In this document: in pieces, positions 17,866 through 26,997 of the stretch
How the letters are laid out: each line of letters starts with the position of its first letter
Position numbering within the stretch: the first letter of the stretch is position 1
Assembly: GCA_022538095.1 (NCBI GenBank)
Contig: JAKYXN010000024.1
Coordinates: 1-64,000 of the forward strand
Reading direction: 5' to 3'
Source of the DNA: Puniceicoccaceae bacterium K14
GTDB lineage: Bacteria > Verrucomicrobiota > Verrucomicrobiia > Opitutales > Opitutaceae
DNA length: 64,000 nucleotides
Translations under genes and position numbers: made by a program
The notes under the pieces: model-generated
The model's input: only the letters and a program-made list of their open reading frames with translations
Databases searched by the model: none
Told to the model about the DNA's origin: nothing

Positions 17866-19548
17866 ATGTCAATCCAGACTCAAGACAACACATACATAAT
17901 CGGCCACAAGAACCCCGATGCAGACGCGATCTGTTCCGCCATCGCCTATGCAGAATTAAAAAAACAACAAGGCCATAAGGGGTTTATACCTGCGCGCTGC
18001 GGAAATACAAATGCCCGGATTGATACGATCTTAAACAAATTCAATCAACCGCTTCCAATCTTCCTAGGAGATCTCTCGCCAACGGTAAGCGACATAATGG
18101 TTCGCAACGTCGTTAAAATAAAAGAAGGCGCTACAATTTCAGAAGCATTGGAATTGATTGATCGCCATGACGTACGCTCGATCCCAGTCACCAACGAAGA
18201 CAACATATTAAAGGGCTACGTATCTGTCTTCCAGATGGGAGATTACTTCATCCCAAAGCTCAACGAGCCCAAGGCGATGAGGCAGGTTAATACGTCAATT
18301 TCCAATGTTGTGAAGGCTTTAAAGGCTGACGTTAAACACGTGGTCAAAGGCGATTCGGTTGAAGATATGTTCGTCAAAATTGGGGCGATGGATATTCGTT
18401 CTTTTGGCAAATTCACTGGCTCCTCGGCTATTCCAGCAGAACAAACAATAGTCGTTGTCGGAGATCGTTGGGATATTCAACAACGCTCAATCCAAATAGG
18501 AGTTCGCCTTCTCGTTATAACCGGAAGTCTTGGAGTCGATCCAGAAGTCATAGAAATGGCGAAAGATAATGGGGTTTCTGTCATCATCAGCCCATTCGAT
18601 TCCGCTACGACAGCTTGGACAATCCGTACCGCCTCTCAGGTTGATAAGCTTTACGAGCGAGAGTACATATCATTCGGACCAAACGAACTTCTCAAGAAGG
18701 TTAGCAAGCGTATTGCCAACACAAACGTGCCGGCATATATGGTCGTCGGAGAAGACGGTAAGCTCGTTGGGCTTTTTAGCAAAACGGACATTTTAAAGCC
18801 AACCCGGACGAACATCATTTTGGTAGATCACAATGAGCTCGGGCAAGCCGTTCAAGGAGCTGCCGATGTTAATATTACAGAGATCATTGATCACCATAGA
18901 TTGGGCAACGTCGGCACCCAACAACCTATACTTTTCATCAATGATCCAGTTGGGTCAACCTGTACCATCATAGCGGATCTATTCCGCAGAAGTGAGATAG
19001 ACCCGACCCCAGAAATCGCAGGCATAATGATGAGCGGAATCATATCCGACACATTAAACCTTACCGGACCGACAACGACGCCACGAGATGGAGAAATCCT
19101 TGCCTGGCTGGAAGGCATCTCGGGCGTGACTGCCAATGATCTCGCTCACGAAATTTTCAGCAGCGGTTCAATTATCATTTCGATGACCCCTGACGAGGTT
19201 ATCCGAGCCGACCAAAAAATCTATCAAGAAGGCGATTTTAAATACTCCGTTTCACAAATTGAAGAACTCGGATTCAACAATTTCTGGGACAAAGTAGATG
19301 AACTTTCTGCTGCATTAAATGACTTCCGAGTAGCCGAAGAGCTCACATTTGCCTGCGTTCTAGTAACGGACATCAACAAACACAATTCATTGTTGGTCGT
19401 TAGCGGTGACGAAGACTTTATCGACGCAATTACCTATCCAGCAGTGGAAAAAGGTAGAATCTATGAGCTTAAAGGCGTCGTTAGTCGTAAGAAACAACTA
19501 ATCCCGTTTATAACGAGCACAATCAAGTCAGTGGACTTGAAAGACTAA
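17866..19548 (+). CDS. ppaC: Manganese-dependent inorganic pyrophosphatase with CBS-DRTGG-CBS regulatory insert
   Basis: The 560-residue family II pyrophosphatase hydrolyses PPi to phosphate. The DHH-type core is split: GHKNPDADAICSA at the N-terminus, IIDHHRLGN and NDPVGSTCTIIAD from about residue 335, and the DHHA2 domain ending in SRKKQLIPFI. Between the first motif and the DHH motif lie a CBS half (about 65-125), a DRTGG domain (about 135-250) and a second CBS half (about 265-310). This is the CBS-PPase layout, known from Clostridium-type enzymes regulated by adenine nucleotides and diadenosine polyphosphates. The stop overlaps the convergent CheX-like gene by 4 bases. Confidence 0.93.
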   Translation: MSIQTQDNTYIIGHKNPDADAICSAIAYAELKKQQGHKGFIPARCGNTNARIDTILNKFNQPLPIFLGDLSPTVSDIMVRNVVKIKEGATISEALELIDRHDVRSIPVTNEDNILKGYVSVFQMGDYFIPKLNEPKAMRQVNTSISNVVKALKADVKHVVKGDSVEDMFVKIGAMDIRSFGKFTGSSAIPAEQTIVVVGDRWDIQQRSIQIGVRLLVITGSLGVDPEVIEMAKDNGVSVIISPFDSATTAWTIRTASQVDKLYEREYISFGPNELLKKVSKRIANTNVPAYMVVGEDGKLVGLFSKTDILKPTRTNIILVDHNELGQAVQGAADVNITEIIDHHRLGNVGTQQPILFINDPVGSTCTIIADLFRRSEIDPTPEIAGIMMSGIISDTLNLTGPTTTPRDGEILAWLEGISGVTANDLAHEIFSSGSIIISMTPDEVIRADQKIYQEGDFKYSVSQIEELGFNNFWDKVDELSAALNDFRVAEELTFACVLVTDINKHNSLLVVSGDEDFIDAITYPAVEKGRIYELKGVVSRKKQLIPFITSTIKSVDLKD

Positions 19549-20090
19549 CCTTCGGCAAGAACGAGGTCTGCGACGACGTCGCATCCATTCGATTGAAACG
19601 ATTGGCGCAGATGCTTTTCAACTCCTAGGGATGAAATATACAATTCATCCCCACTAAGCACAGTCGGAATAGTCAGAGTAGAATCATAGCCTATATCGAC
19701 CATCATATTCTTGAAGCTGCCGGAGAACATGTTTGTCAGCTCTCCGCAGACGTCGGTCACGATATCGTAGTCCAAGTCGTCGCCTTCGAGACCTGTAATC
19801 TTTGCGGCAATCGTATTGGCAAACTCTTCTTGCAGGAAAAGGTATATCACCCCACTTGCCTCTCCGACGAACCCAACTGATCCGACGAAAACTGAATTCA
19901 TATCAGAACCACCCAATTTAGGGGCTTGCGGCTTTGTGCCCGAAAAATCCTCGTTACCATTGGCAACTAGTTCGTACGACAGCATCGTATCGAAAACGCT
20001 TTTAAGTGAACTCGAAAGGGTATTTAGGAGGTCAGTATTCGGAAGCTGGGCAATACCTGTCATAACTTTAAGAAATATCGGTAAGCTCAT
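19545..20090 (-). CDS. CheX-like chemotaxis phosphatase-domain protein
   Basis: The 181-residue protein has a CheC/CheX fold from about residue 60 to 180. GSVGFVGEASGVIYL forms the first strands, and the CGELTNMFSGSFK helix carries the E-x-x-N pair that acts as active site in CheX and CheC. CheX dephosphorylates CheY-P and ends the chemosensory signal. It is encoded alone, convergent with ppaC, about 8 kb from the chemosensory cluster at 28231-40207. Being the only CheY-phosphatase candidate in the window, it is a plausible partner of those CheY proteins. Confidence 0.78.
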   Translation of the reverse strand: MSLPIFLKVMTGIAQLPNTDLLNTLSSSLKSVFDTMLSYELVANGNEDFSGTKPQAPKLGGSDMNSVFVGSVGFVGEASGVIYLFLQEEFANTIAAKITGLEGDDLDYDIVTDVCGELTNMFSGSFKNMMVDIGYDSTLTIPTVLSGDELYISSLGVEKHLRQSFQSNGCDVVADLVLAEG

Positions 20091-20274
20091 AAATTTCTTA
20101 AGAGCAAAATACTCAAACAGATTCCGTTAATAGGAAAAATGTCGTAAATCAATTCGAACTTGGTTTCGTATAACTCTAGCTAGTGTGCTGCTGACAGATG
20201 TAGGCGATCTTCCATCGCATTTAAACTTCCCTACGATTGTTCATCATCACGTCCAGACTATCATCCCATAGACT

Positions 20275-21039
20275 ATGAACGAAAATTTTTACGAAACAGA
20301 TAAAGCAGTGTCAGAGTATCTGCTTTTTCATTACGGAACCGAAAACGAATTTTACGAACAAGGCATTGGAGCCAAGGAAGCCCTCGACTTCGCATCGCGT
20401 TGTGGACTGCTCCACTCAAAAATCCCCCACGGGAACCAAAAACAAAGAGCTTTAGACCTAGGATGCGCGGTCGGTAGAGCAACCTTTGAGCTGAGCGAAG
20501 CATTCGAAGAAGTCGTAGGAATAGACTATGCCCATGCACTCATAGATTCAGCGAAAAAAGTTGCTAGCAAAGAGCCTATAACCATCCAAGTTACAGTTGA
20601 AGGCGACGTCACAAAAGAGACGACAATTCAGGCTCCATTTTCAAGCCAGCCGGAAAAAATCACCTTCCAACAGGGTGACGCGATGTCCCTACCAAGTTCT
20701 ATAGGAACCTTTGATTTCGTGCTAATGGCGAATTTGATCGACCGACTGCCTGACCCTACAAAGTGCCTGGGAGATATCCACAAATTGCTAAACGCAAATG
20801 GAGTTTTAGCGATAACTTCTCCCTACACTTGGATGGAAGAGTACACTCCAAAAGAAAAATGGTTAGGAGGGTTCTATAAAGACGGGGAGGCAATACTAAG
20901 TTTCGATTCTCTAAAAGAGATACTATCTCCAAACTTTCAATTGCTCGAGGATTTCAATATGCCATTCTTAATAAGAGAACACGTTCGTAAAAACCAATTC
21001 ACAGTCGCTCATACGACCATCTGGCAAAAGAAAAAATGA
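20275..21039 (+). CDS. OvoA C-terminal-type SAM methyltransferase (putative 4-mercaptohistidine N1-methyltransferase)
   Basis: The 254-residue class I methyltransferase opens with NFYETDKAVSEYLLFHYG, has the SAM-binding motif ALDLGCAVGRATFEL, the NLIDRLPDP segment, and SPYTWMEEYTPKEKWLGG near the C-terminus. These are the signatures of the C-terminal methyltransferase of the ovothiol enzyme OvoA, which methylates the imidazole N of thiol-histidine. Here it is free-standing, with no sulfoxide synthase domain in the window. Its stop overlaps the start of an amino-acid ABC transporter binding protein (ATGA at 21036-21039), so it belongs to that operon. Confidence 0.82.
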   Translation: MNENFYETDKAVSEYLLFHYGTENEFYEQGIGAKEALDFASRCGLLHSKIPHGNQKQRALDLGCAVGRATFELSEAFEEVVGIDYAHALIDSAKKVASKEPITIQVTVEGDVTKETTIQAPFSSQPEKITFQQGDAMSLPSSIGTFDFVLMANLIDRLPDPTKCLGDIHKLLNANGVLAITSPYTWMEEYTPKEKWLGGFYKDGEAILSFDSLKEILSPNFQLLEDFNMPFLIREHVRKNQFTVAHTTIWQKKK

Positions 21040-21857
21040 AAACGCCAAGCCACGCACGACTTCAATTCAGCAAGCAAGTCATTGGCTCGCTTCTGGGGCT
21101 GCTAACCATTCTGTTCATTTCAGCCTGCTCCACCCCAAAGGATGATTCTACACTTGTTGTTGGCATGGAGCTAGCCTATCCGCCGTTCGAAATGACGGAT
21201 GAACAAAATAACCCGACTGGCGTGAGCGTAGAGATGGCTCAAGCTCTCGCTAAACATTTAGGACGAGAGCTAAGGATCGAAAACATTCCATTTGCGGGGC
21301 TAATTCCAGCCCTTAGAACAGGAAAAATTGATGTTATCATTTCCTCAATGACCGCTACCGATGAACGAAGAGAATCAATCGATTTTTCTGATGCGTACTT
21401 ATCAACCGGTTTATGTTTACTTGTATCCAAAAACTCTGCAATAACTAGCATTGATGAATTAGATAAGGCAGGTGTGTCGATCGCGGTAAAGCAAGGAACA
21501 ACCGGTCATGTATACGCTGCTTCGAGCATCAAACACGCAAACGTACTTCTATTCGACAAAGAGTCAGCTGCTGTACTCGAAGTGAGCCAAGAAAAGGCCG
21601 ATGCCTTCATCTACGACCAAATGTCGACTTTCATGAATTGGAAACGCAACCAAGAAACCACCACAGCGCTTCTCAATCCATTAAAAAAAGAATCCTGGGC
21701 GATAGGGATCGCAAAATCAAACGAAGCCCTTCTGTCTGAAATCAACGATTTTCTGGCTACCTTTTCCCAAAGCGGTGGATTCGATTCCTTGGGAGAGAAA
21801 TACTTGAAAGAACAAAAAGAAGAATTTGAGAAACTTGGAATTCCATTCTACTTTTAA
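21036..21857 (+). CDS. Polar amino-acid ABC transporter substrate-binding lipoprotein
   Basis: The 273-residue protein has a lipoprotein signal with lipobox LFISAC (Cys about residue 31) and an SBP_bac_3 fold: VGMELAYPPFEMTDEQ, then GVSVEMAQALAKHLGR, IPALRTGKIDVIISSMTAT, and the late SWAIGIAKSNEALL segment. Members bind amino acids such as His, Arg, Gln or cystine in the periplasm. The tight coupling to the OvoA-C-type methyltransferase upstream suggests a histidine-related ligand, which is inference. Confidence 0.9.
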   Translation: MKTPSHARLQFSKQVIGSLLGLLTILFISACSTPKDDSTLVVGMELAYPPFEMTDEQNNPTGVSVEMAQALAKHLGRELRIENIPFAGLIPALRTGKIDVIISSMTATDERRESIDFSDAYLSTGLCLLVSKNSAITSIDELDKAGVSIAVKQGTTGHVYAASSIKHANVLLFDKESAAVLEVSQEKADAFIYDQMSTFMNWKRNQETTTALLNPLKKESWAIGIAKSNEALLSEINDFLATFSQSGGFDSLGEKYLKEQKEEFEKLGIPFYF

Positions 21858-21866
21858 AGGCAATTG

Positions 21867-22652
21867 ATGAGTTTCTTTTTTGAAGACAGCCCAAGCTCTC
21901 CAAGTAGCCCCAAACAGGCAAAGCACTTTGTGTCCTTCGGGTGTGCATTTCTCTTTCTGTCTTTTTTTGTCTTTCTTGCATTCACCGCTATCGATTACAA
22001 TTGGAACTGGTCATCTGTATTTCAATACAAGAAAAAATTCATCGATGGATGGCTCATAAGTGTCGGCATATCATTTGTCACACTCTTCTTTAGCCTTATT
22101 GTTGGGTTCTTAGCTGCCATGGGAAAACGTTCCACTTTGCTACCCATCAAATATGTAGCATCTATCTATATCGAATTAGTGAGAGGGACTCCGCTCCTCG
22201 TTCAGATCTACCTCTTCTATTATGTGATAGCGGATGCGGCTGGCGTAGACAATCGCTATGTCATGGGAGTCGTCATCATGTCCCTTTTCAGCGGAGCATA
22301 TATCGCGGAAATCTTCAGAGCTGGAATTGAAAGCGTCGGGAAGTCGCAACTCCTCTCTGCTAAAGCGATAGGCCTGAGTTCAAAACAAACTTATCGCTTC
22401 GTCATTATCCCCCAGGCTCTACGTAATAGCCTTCCTGCCTTAGCGGGTCAATTTGCCAATTTGATTAAAGACTCATCTCTACTTTCGACGATAGCCATCC
22501 GTGAATTCACTCTGAACGCCCAAGAAGTAAATTCCATTACCTACAGCTCTTTCGAAAGCTATTTCCCCTTAGCAATTGGATACCTCGCTATCACTTTGCC
22601 CGTAATGCAACTGTCTCGCGTCATAGAAAATAAAATACGCTTCGAAACGTGA
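21867..22652 (+). CDS. Amino-acid ABC transporter permease (HisMQ family)
   Basis: The 261-residue membrane protein starts at the ATG at 21867, with AAAGG six bases upstream. It has an N-terminal membrane segment near 27-50 and a permease core with ELVRGTPLLVQIYLFYY, GAYIAEIFRAGIESV and the EAA-type coupling loop AKAIGLSSKQTYRFVIIPQALR. It forms the channel for the binding protein upstream, with the ATPase gene overlapping its stop. Confidence 0.93.
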   Translation: MSFFFEDSPSSPSSPKQAKHFVSFGCAFLFLSFFVFLAFTAIDYNWNWSSVFQYKKKFIDGWLISVGISFVTLFFSLIVGFLAAMGKRSTLLPIKYVASIYIELVRGTPLLVQIYLFYYVIADAAGVDNRYVMGVVIMSLFSGAYIAEIFRAGIESVGKSQLLSAKAIGLSSKQTYRFVIIPQALRNSLPALAGQFANLIKDSSLLSTIAIREFTLNAQEVNSITYSSFESYFPLAIGYLAITLPVMQLSRVIENKIRFET

Positions 22653-23380
22653 ATTTAGCAGTAAACAAAATTACGAAACGCTACGGCGATCAAAGGGCTC
22701 TAGACGGATTCACTCTACAGGCCAATGATTTTAGCTGTCTCGCCTTTATTGGTCCATCGGGTGGTGGGAAATCTACGGCATTACGACATTTATGCGGATT
22801 GGAAATTCCCGATTCTGGAGAAATTAGATTAAACGATTCGATTCTTCCGGCACAGGAAAACGAATTGCTCAATTTTCGAAAATCGATTGGAATCGTTTTC
22901 CAGTCCTATAATCTTTTCCCTCATTTTACAGCTCTAGAAAACGTGACGCTACCCCTTGTTCAAGTTCACGCAATGGATGCGAAAAATGCAAACTCGCGGG
23001 CAATGGAATTGCTAGGTCGTTTTGGCTTAAGTAATCACGCCAATAAGAGACCCGCCGAGCTTTCCGGCGGGCAGTCGCAGCGCGTCGCAATCGCACGAGC
23101 TCTAGCTCCCGACCCGAGTATCCTGTTTTTGGATGAACCGACATCTGCCCTCGATCCAGAGATGACAGCCGAAGTATTGGAAGCAATCGAATCACTTGTA
23201 GCTGACGGTAAGAAGATCGTTCTAGTAACCCACGAAATGGGATTTGCTCAGAAAGCTGCGGACCAAGTCGCTTTTATCGCTAACGGCAAAGTCATTGAGC
23301 ATTCCACTTCGACGGACCTCTTCAATAGACCACAATCTCAGACCTGCGAAAAATTTTTGAGTAGAGTATTAAAGTATTAG
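22649..23380 (+). CDS. Amino-acid ABC transporter ATPase (GlnQ/HisP family)
   Basis: The 243-residue ATPase starts at a GTG overlapping the permease stop (GTGA). It carries Walker A (GPSGGGKST), Q-loop (VFQSYNLFPH), signature (LSGGQSQRVAIARA), Walker B (ILFLDEPTSALDP) and H-loop (VTHEMGFA). It energises the uptake system encoded by the two preceding genes and is the last gene of the four-gene operon. Confidence 0.94.
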   Translation: MNLAVNKITKRYGDQRALDGFTLQANDFSCLAFIGPSGGGKSTALRHLCGLEIPDSGEIRLNDSILPAQENELLNFRKSIGIVFQSYNLFPHFTALENVTLPLVQVHAMDAKNANSRAMELLGRFGLSNHANKRPAELSGGQSQRVAIARALAPDPSILFLDEPTSALDPEMTAEVLEAIESLVADGKKIVLVTHEMGFAQKAADQVAFIANGKVIEHSTSTDLFNRPQSQTCEKFLSRVLKY

Positions 23381-23445
23381 GAAGATTACGAAGTACTATA
23401 TAATTGCAGAGTCCCCGCTTCGGCTGGTATCTTCCCAACACATTT

Positions 23446-23952
23446 ATGGCAAAGAAATATTGGCTTATTAAAAGCGAACCCGATGTGTTTTCGCTTGATC
23501 ACTTAAAAAACTGCCCCGATCAAACAGAACATTGGGATGGCATTCGAAACTATCAGGCTCGCAATCTCATGCGCGATGAAATGCAAGAAGGAGACGAGGC
23601 CATATTCTATCACTCCAACGCAGGCAAAGAAACAGGAGCCGTAGGCCTCTCCCGCGTGGTTAGCGAAAGCGCATATCCAGACTATACTTCATGGGACCCG
23701 AAATCGAAATACTACGACGAAAAATCATCGGAAGAAAATCCGCGTTGGGTCATGGTCGATTTTAAGTGGCGAGCTGAATTCCCCAAATTGGTGAGCCTCC
23801 AAGATATGAAAAAGGCGGATAACCTAGACGGAATGCTGGTGATCAAACAAGGACAACGCCTTTCCATTCAACCGGTCGAAAAGAAGCACTTTGTCGAAGT
23901 TTGCAAGATGGGTGGCCTAAAGGCTTCCGAGATAAAGGCCCTTGGCCTGTAA
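23446..23952 (+). CDS. EVE domain protein
   Basis: The protein (168 residues from the ATG at 23446, after discarding an upstream TTG extension) begins YWLIKSEPDVFS and shows GIRNYQARNLMRDEMQEGDEAIFYHSN and later AEFPKLVSLQDMK. These define the EVE/thymocyte nuclear protein 1 fold, related to PUA and YTH. EVE domains bind modified bases in DNA or RNA. It stands alone here, without an adjacent restriction gene, so a housekeeping role is more likely than defence. Confidence 0.9.
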   Translation: MAKKYWLIKSEPDVFSLDHLKNCPDQTEHWDGIRNYQARNLMRDEMQEGDEAIFYHSNAGKETGAVGLSRVVSESAYPDYTSWDPKSKYYDEKSSEENPRWVMVDFKWRAEFPKLVSLQDMKKADNLDGMLVIKQGQRLSIQPVEKKHFVEVCKMGGLKASEIKALGL

Positions 23953-24083
23953 ACTGCTATTCACCAATGCCTTTGCAACAATAAGGTGAAAGAACGTTAC
24001 ACTCAGGAAAATTTAGTCGCGTTCCCCTTTTCCGAATTTCTAAAAAATGCCGTCCCATTCATCATCGGGACACTTACTATTCT

Positions 24084-25043
24084 ATGTCTACAGTAGAGGA
24101 TACATTCAAATTCGATCCCAGTTATGGTTACACTCCTGAGGAGCTACTTCAGGTTGGGGCCCCGGAAGGGCCGGGTGACTTTGATTCATTTTGGCAAAAA
24201 CGCTATAAACGAGCTCTCGTGGTAAGTCCACGTCCCCGAATAAAGGATACTGGGGAAACAATAAATGGAGCCAGAATCTTTAAAATAACCCACAGATCAA
24301 CGGAGGCAGCAGTTATCGGAGGTTGGCTTACTCTGCCAGAAAACGGTGTGATAAATCGCGGATTTGTAGTGGGCCATGGCTACGGTGGCCGTGAAGGGCC
24401 AGACCTCCACCTTCCCTTCAAAGATGCCGCCATTCTATTTCCTTGCGCTCGTGGCATTTCAAGAAGCCCCTACCCAAATGTTTCCCCAGATCCTGGTTGG
24501 CACGTCATCCACGACCTGGCTGACCCCAATCGTTACATTATTGGCCACTGCGTTGAGGACATTTGGCTAGCTGCTTCAACATTGATTCGGCTTTTCCCAC
24601 AGGTGCAAGGCCACCTAGGTTATTTAGGAATCAGTTTTGGTGGTGGGATCGGAGCCATGGCGATGGCCTTTGACGATCGCTATCAAAAAGCGCATTTCAA
24701 TGTCCCCACTTTTGGCAATCAACCTCTTCGCCTAGAATTACCCACAACTGGAAGTGGAGCCGCTGTTCAGGTGTTTCACAAGCGCTATCCAGAGCAAACC
24801 CAAAACACCTTGAAGTACTACGATGCAGCAATTTCAGCGAGCCGTATGAAAATCCCAACACACTATGCCTGTGCATTGTACGACCCAATGGTAGCCCCTC
24901 CAGGTCAATTTGCTATCTACAACCAGACTCAATCACCCAAACAGCTCTATACCCTAACCGCGGGGCACTACGAATACGAAGATCAAGCGAAGGAAGACGC
25001 CGAATTACTGAGCGAATTAGACGTCTTCTTTTCGGATCTGTAG
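24084..25043 (+). CDS. Acetyl-xylan-esterase-like alpha/beta hydrolase (AXE1/CE7-like)
   Basis: The 319-residue protein lacks a signal peptide. It shows the alpha/beta-hydrolase triad: nucleophile Ser about 184 in LGISFGGGIG, Asp about 267 in ALYDPMVAP and His about 295 in TAGHYEYE. The N-terminal FDSFWQKRYKRAL and the middle CARGISRSPYPN match the acetyl xylan esterase/cephalosporin deacetylase layout, though diverged. It probably removes acyl groups from imported carbohydrates. The next gene is another esterase on the same strand 37 bases on. Confidence 0.75.
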   Translation: MSTVEDTFKFDPSYGYTPEELLQVGAPEGPGDFDSFWQKRYKRALVVSPRPRIKDTGETINGARIFKITHRSTEAAVIGGWLTLPENGVINRGFVVGHGYGGREGPDLHLPFKDAAILFPCARGISRSPYPNVSPDPGWHVIHDLADPNRYIIGHCVEDIWLAASTLIRLFPQVQGHLGYLGISFGGGIGAMAMAFDDRYQKAHFNVPTFGNQPLRLELPTTGSGAAVQVFHKRYPEQTQNTLKYYDAAISASRMKIPTHYACALYDPMVAPPGQFAIYNQTQSPKQLYTLTAGHYEYEDQAKEDAELLSELDVFFSDL

Positions 25044-25080
25044 ATTATAAGTACATAAGGACACCCGCTAACTAGATAGG

Positions 25081-25809
25081 ATGAATCGAGAATATCATAA
25101 ATGGTGGAGTCCTTATCTAAGGCGAGAAATGGAACTTCTCGTACATGGTCATGCGGGGGCCAAAGTATTGGTTTTTCCAACACGGGGGGGACGTTTTTAC
25201 GAGTACGAGAACCTGCGAATGGTCAAGGTACTCCAAGATAAAATTAGAGCCGGGCATATCCAATTATTCTGCGTGGATAGTATCGACTCGGAGAGCTTTT
25301 ATTGTTGGTGGGCACACCCCTCTGGGCGCATAGAACGGCACAAGGAATACGAAAATTACGTTATCAATGAAGTGATTCCTTTTATGAACGAGAAGAACTC
25401 AAATCCTTGCACAATATCGCATGGCATGAGTCTCGGAGCCTTCCATGCCGGAAATATTGCGTTCCGTCATCCAAGTAAATTCCAAAAACTTGTGGCTCTC
25501 TCGGGGCGCTTTGATCTGACGCTACAAGTAGAGTATTTTGGCGACCTATTTAACGGGTATTACAACGACGATATATATTTCAATACACCGACTCACTTCC
25601 TCCCTTCCCTCGATTGTCCCGTTCGAATGCAAGACCTTAAGGATATGGAAATCACGCTAGTGATTGGCGAGGATGATCCATTCAAAGAGAATAACAAACA
25701 CCTTAGTCAAATCCTCCAAGCAAAAGGAATTGATCATAATCTCCACTTCTGGGAGCACCGGGCTCATCGCGGCTACTACTGGCGACGAATGGCCCCACAG
25801 TTCCTTTAA
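25081..25809 (+). CDS. Esterase D-like alpha/beta hydrolase
   Basis: The 242-residue cytoplasmic protein resembles the putative esterase (PF00756) family: nucleophile Ser about 117 in HGMSLGAFHAGN, an acid residue in VIGEDDPF (about 208) and a His in EHRAHRGYYW (about 230). Most relatives hydrolyse small acyl esters. It follows the AXE1-like gene with little gap and may form an operon with it. The natural substrate is unknown. Confidence 0.78.
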   Translation: MNREYHKWWSPYLRREMELLVHGHAGAKVLVFPTRGGRFYEYENLRMVKVLQDKIRAGHIQLFCVDSIDSESFYCWWAHPSGRIERHKEYENYVINEVIPFMNEKNSNPCTISHGMSLGAFHAGNIAFRHPSKFQKLVALSGRFDLTLQVEYFGDLFNGYYNDDIYFNTPTHFLPSLDCPVRMQDLKDMEITLVIGEDDPFKENNKHLSQILQAKGIDHNLHFWEHRAHRGYYWRRMAPQFL

Positions 25810-25827
25810 AAAAGTAGAAAATACAAT

Positions 25828-26838
25828 CTAGCTAGATTGATTTCTCTCCATAGTACGGCGACGATCTTCTTCACGGCGCTTCATTTTCTCCTCACGCCAC
25901 ATCTTGCGCTGCTCTGGGGTCGATCCAATGTGAGGTCGGTTTTGCTCACGGCTAATTTCAACTTGTCGTTGTCGCGACTTCATGCGCTCGCGCTGTTCCT
26001 CAGTCATCGTATCAAAGCAATGGGGACAACTAATTCCTTCAACATATTTTTCGGATGCCATATCCAATTCCGTAATTGCATGACGACAAGCATGGCACTG
26101 GTCGAAATCCCCTTCTTCAAGGTTGTGATTTACCGTGACTCGATTATCAAAAACGAAACAATCGCCCTTCCACATACTTTCTTCGGGGTCTACCTTTTCT
26201 AGGTAATTTAAAATACCTCCGTCTAGATGGTACACCTTCTTGAATCCTTCTTTTAGAAGGTAAGATGTTGATTTCTCACAACGGATTCCGCCGGTGCAAA
26301 ACATGGCGATTGGCTTGTCTTTTTTGTCAGCTAGTTCTTTTTCGACATACTCAGGAAATTCGCGAAAACTCTTTGTGTTAGGGTCTATAGCCCCTTTAAA
26401 GGTACCAATTTCTACTTCGTAATCATTACGTGTATCGACGAGTACCACATCAGGATCGGATATTAGTTTGTTCCACGCTTCCGGAGCGACATACTCTCCA
26501 ACCTGATCATTCGGGTTTACTTCCGGAAGTCCTAGGCGAACAATCTCCTCCTTCAATTTCACTTTCATACGATAAAATGGTGGCTCATCAGTGAAAGACC
26601 GTTTAACTGTCAATTCGCCTATGGCTGGATTGGATTGCAAATAATCAAGCACTGCAGCAACCCCCTCTTCAGGACCTGCCATAGTCGAGTTAATACCTTC
26701 AGCCGCCAACAGGATAGTTCCCTTAACACCATTTTGCTCGCAAACATCAAGAAGAGGATAACGAAGTTCCCTGAAATCCGGTAAAGAGACGAATTTGTAA
26801 TACGCAACAACAAGGGTTTTGGCAGATGAAGTACTCAT
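25828..26838 (-). CDS. trhO: tRNA uridine(34) hydroxylase TrhO (rhodanese family)
   Basis: From the ATG at 26838 the protein has 336 residues; a longer frame from 26886 adds an unlikely N-terminus. It has an N-terminal ferredoxin-like domain (YYKFVSLPDF, AAEGINSTMAG), a rhodanese domain with the active-site Cys about 181 in MFCTGGIRCEKS, and a C-terminal Cys-rich zinc-type segment (CHACRHAI, SCPHCFD). TrhO/YceA hydroxylates U34 of certain tRNAs. The C-terminal tail is Arg-rich. It is convergent with the esterase and divergent from the LacI-type gene. Confidence 0.93.
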   Translation of the reverse strand: MSTSSAKTLVVAYYKFVSLPDFRELRYPLLDVCEQNGVKGTILLAAEGINSTMAGPEEGVAAVLDYLQSNPAIGELTVKRSFTDEPPFYRMKVKLKEEIVRLGLPEVNPNDQVGEYVAPEAWNKLISDPDVVLVDTRNDYEVEIGTFKGAIDPNTKSFREFPEYVEKELADKKDKPIAMFCTGGIRCEKSTSYLLKEGFKKVYHLDGGILNYLEKVDPEESMWKGDCFVFDNRVTVNHNLEEGDFDQCHACRHAITELDMASEKYVEGISCPHCFDTMTEEQRERMKSRQRQVEISREQNRPHIGSTPEQRKMWREEKMKRREEDRRRTMERNQSS

Positions 26839-26997
26839 GGTATAAATTGTGACAGCCTCATTTAATGAAATCCAAAAAATCGGCAAGCAAAAGACTACGC
26901 AAAGGTGGCCCCAAATCGAAGAGTCGATCCAATGATAGAACTAAATTTGACAGAACAGGCTATTCCGGCAGAAATCCCTTCTCTAATCTAAGTCCAC

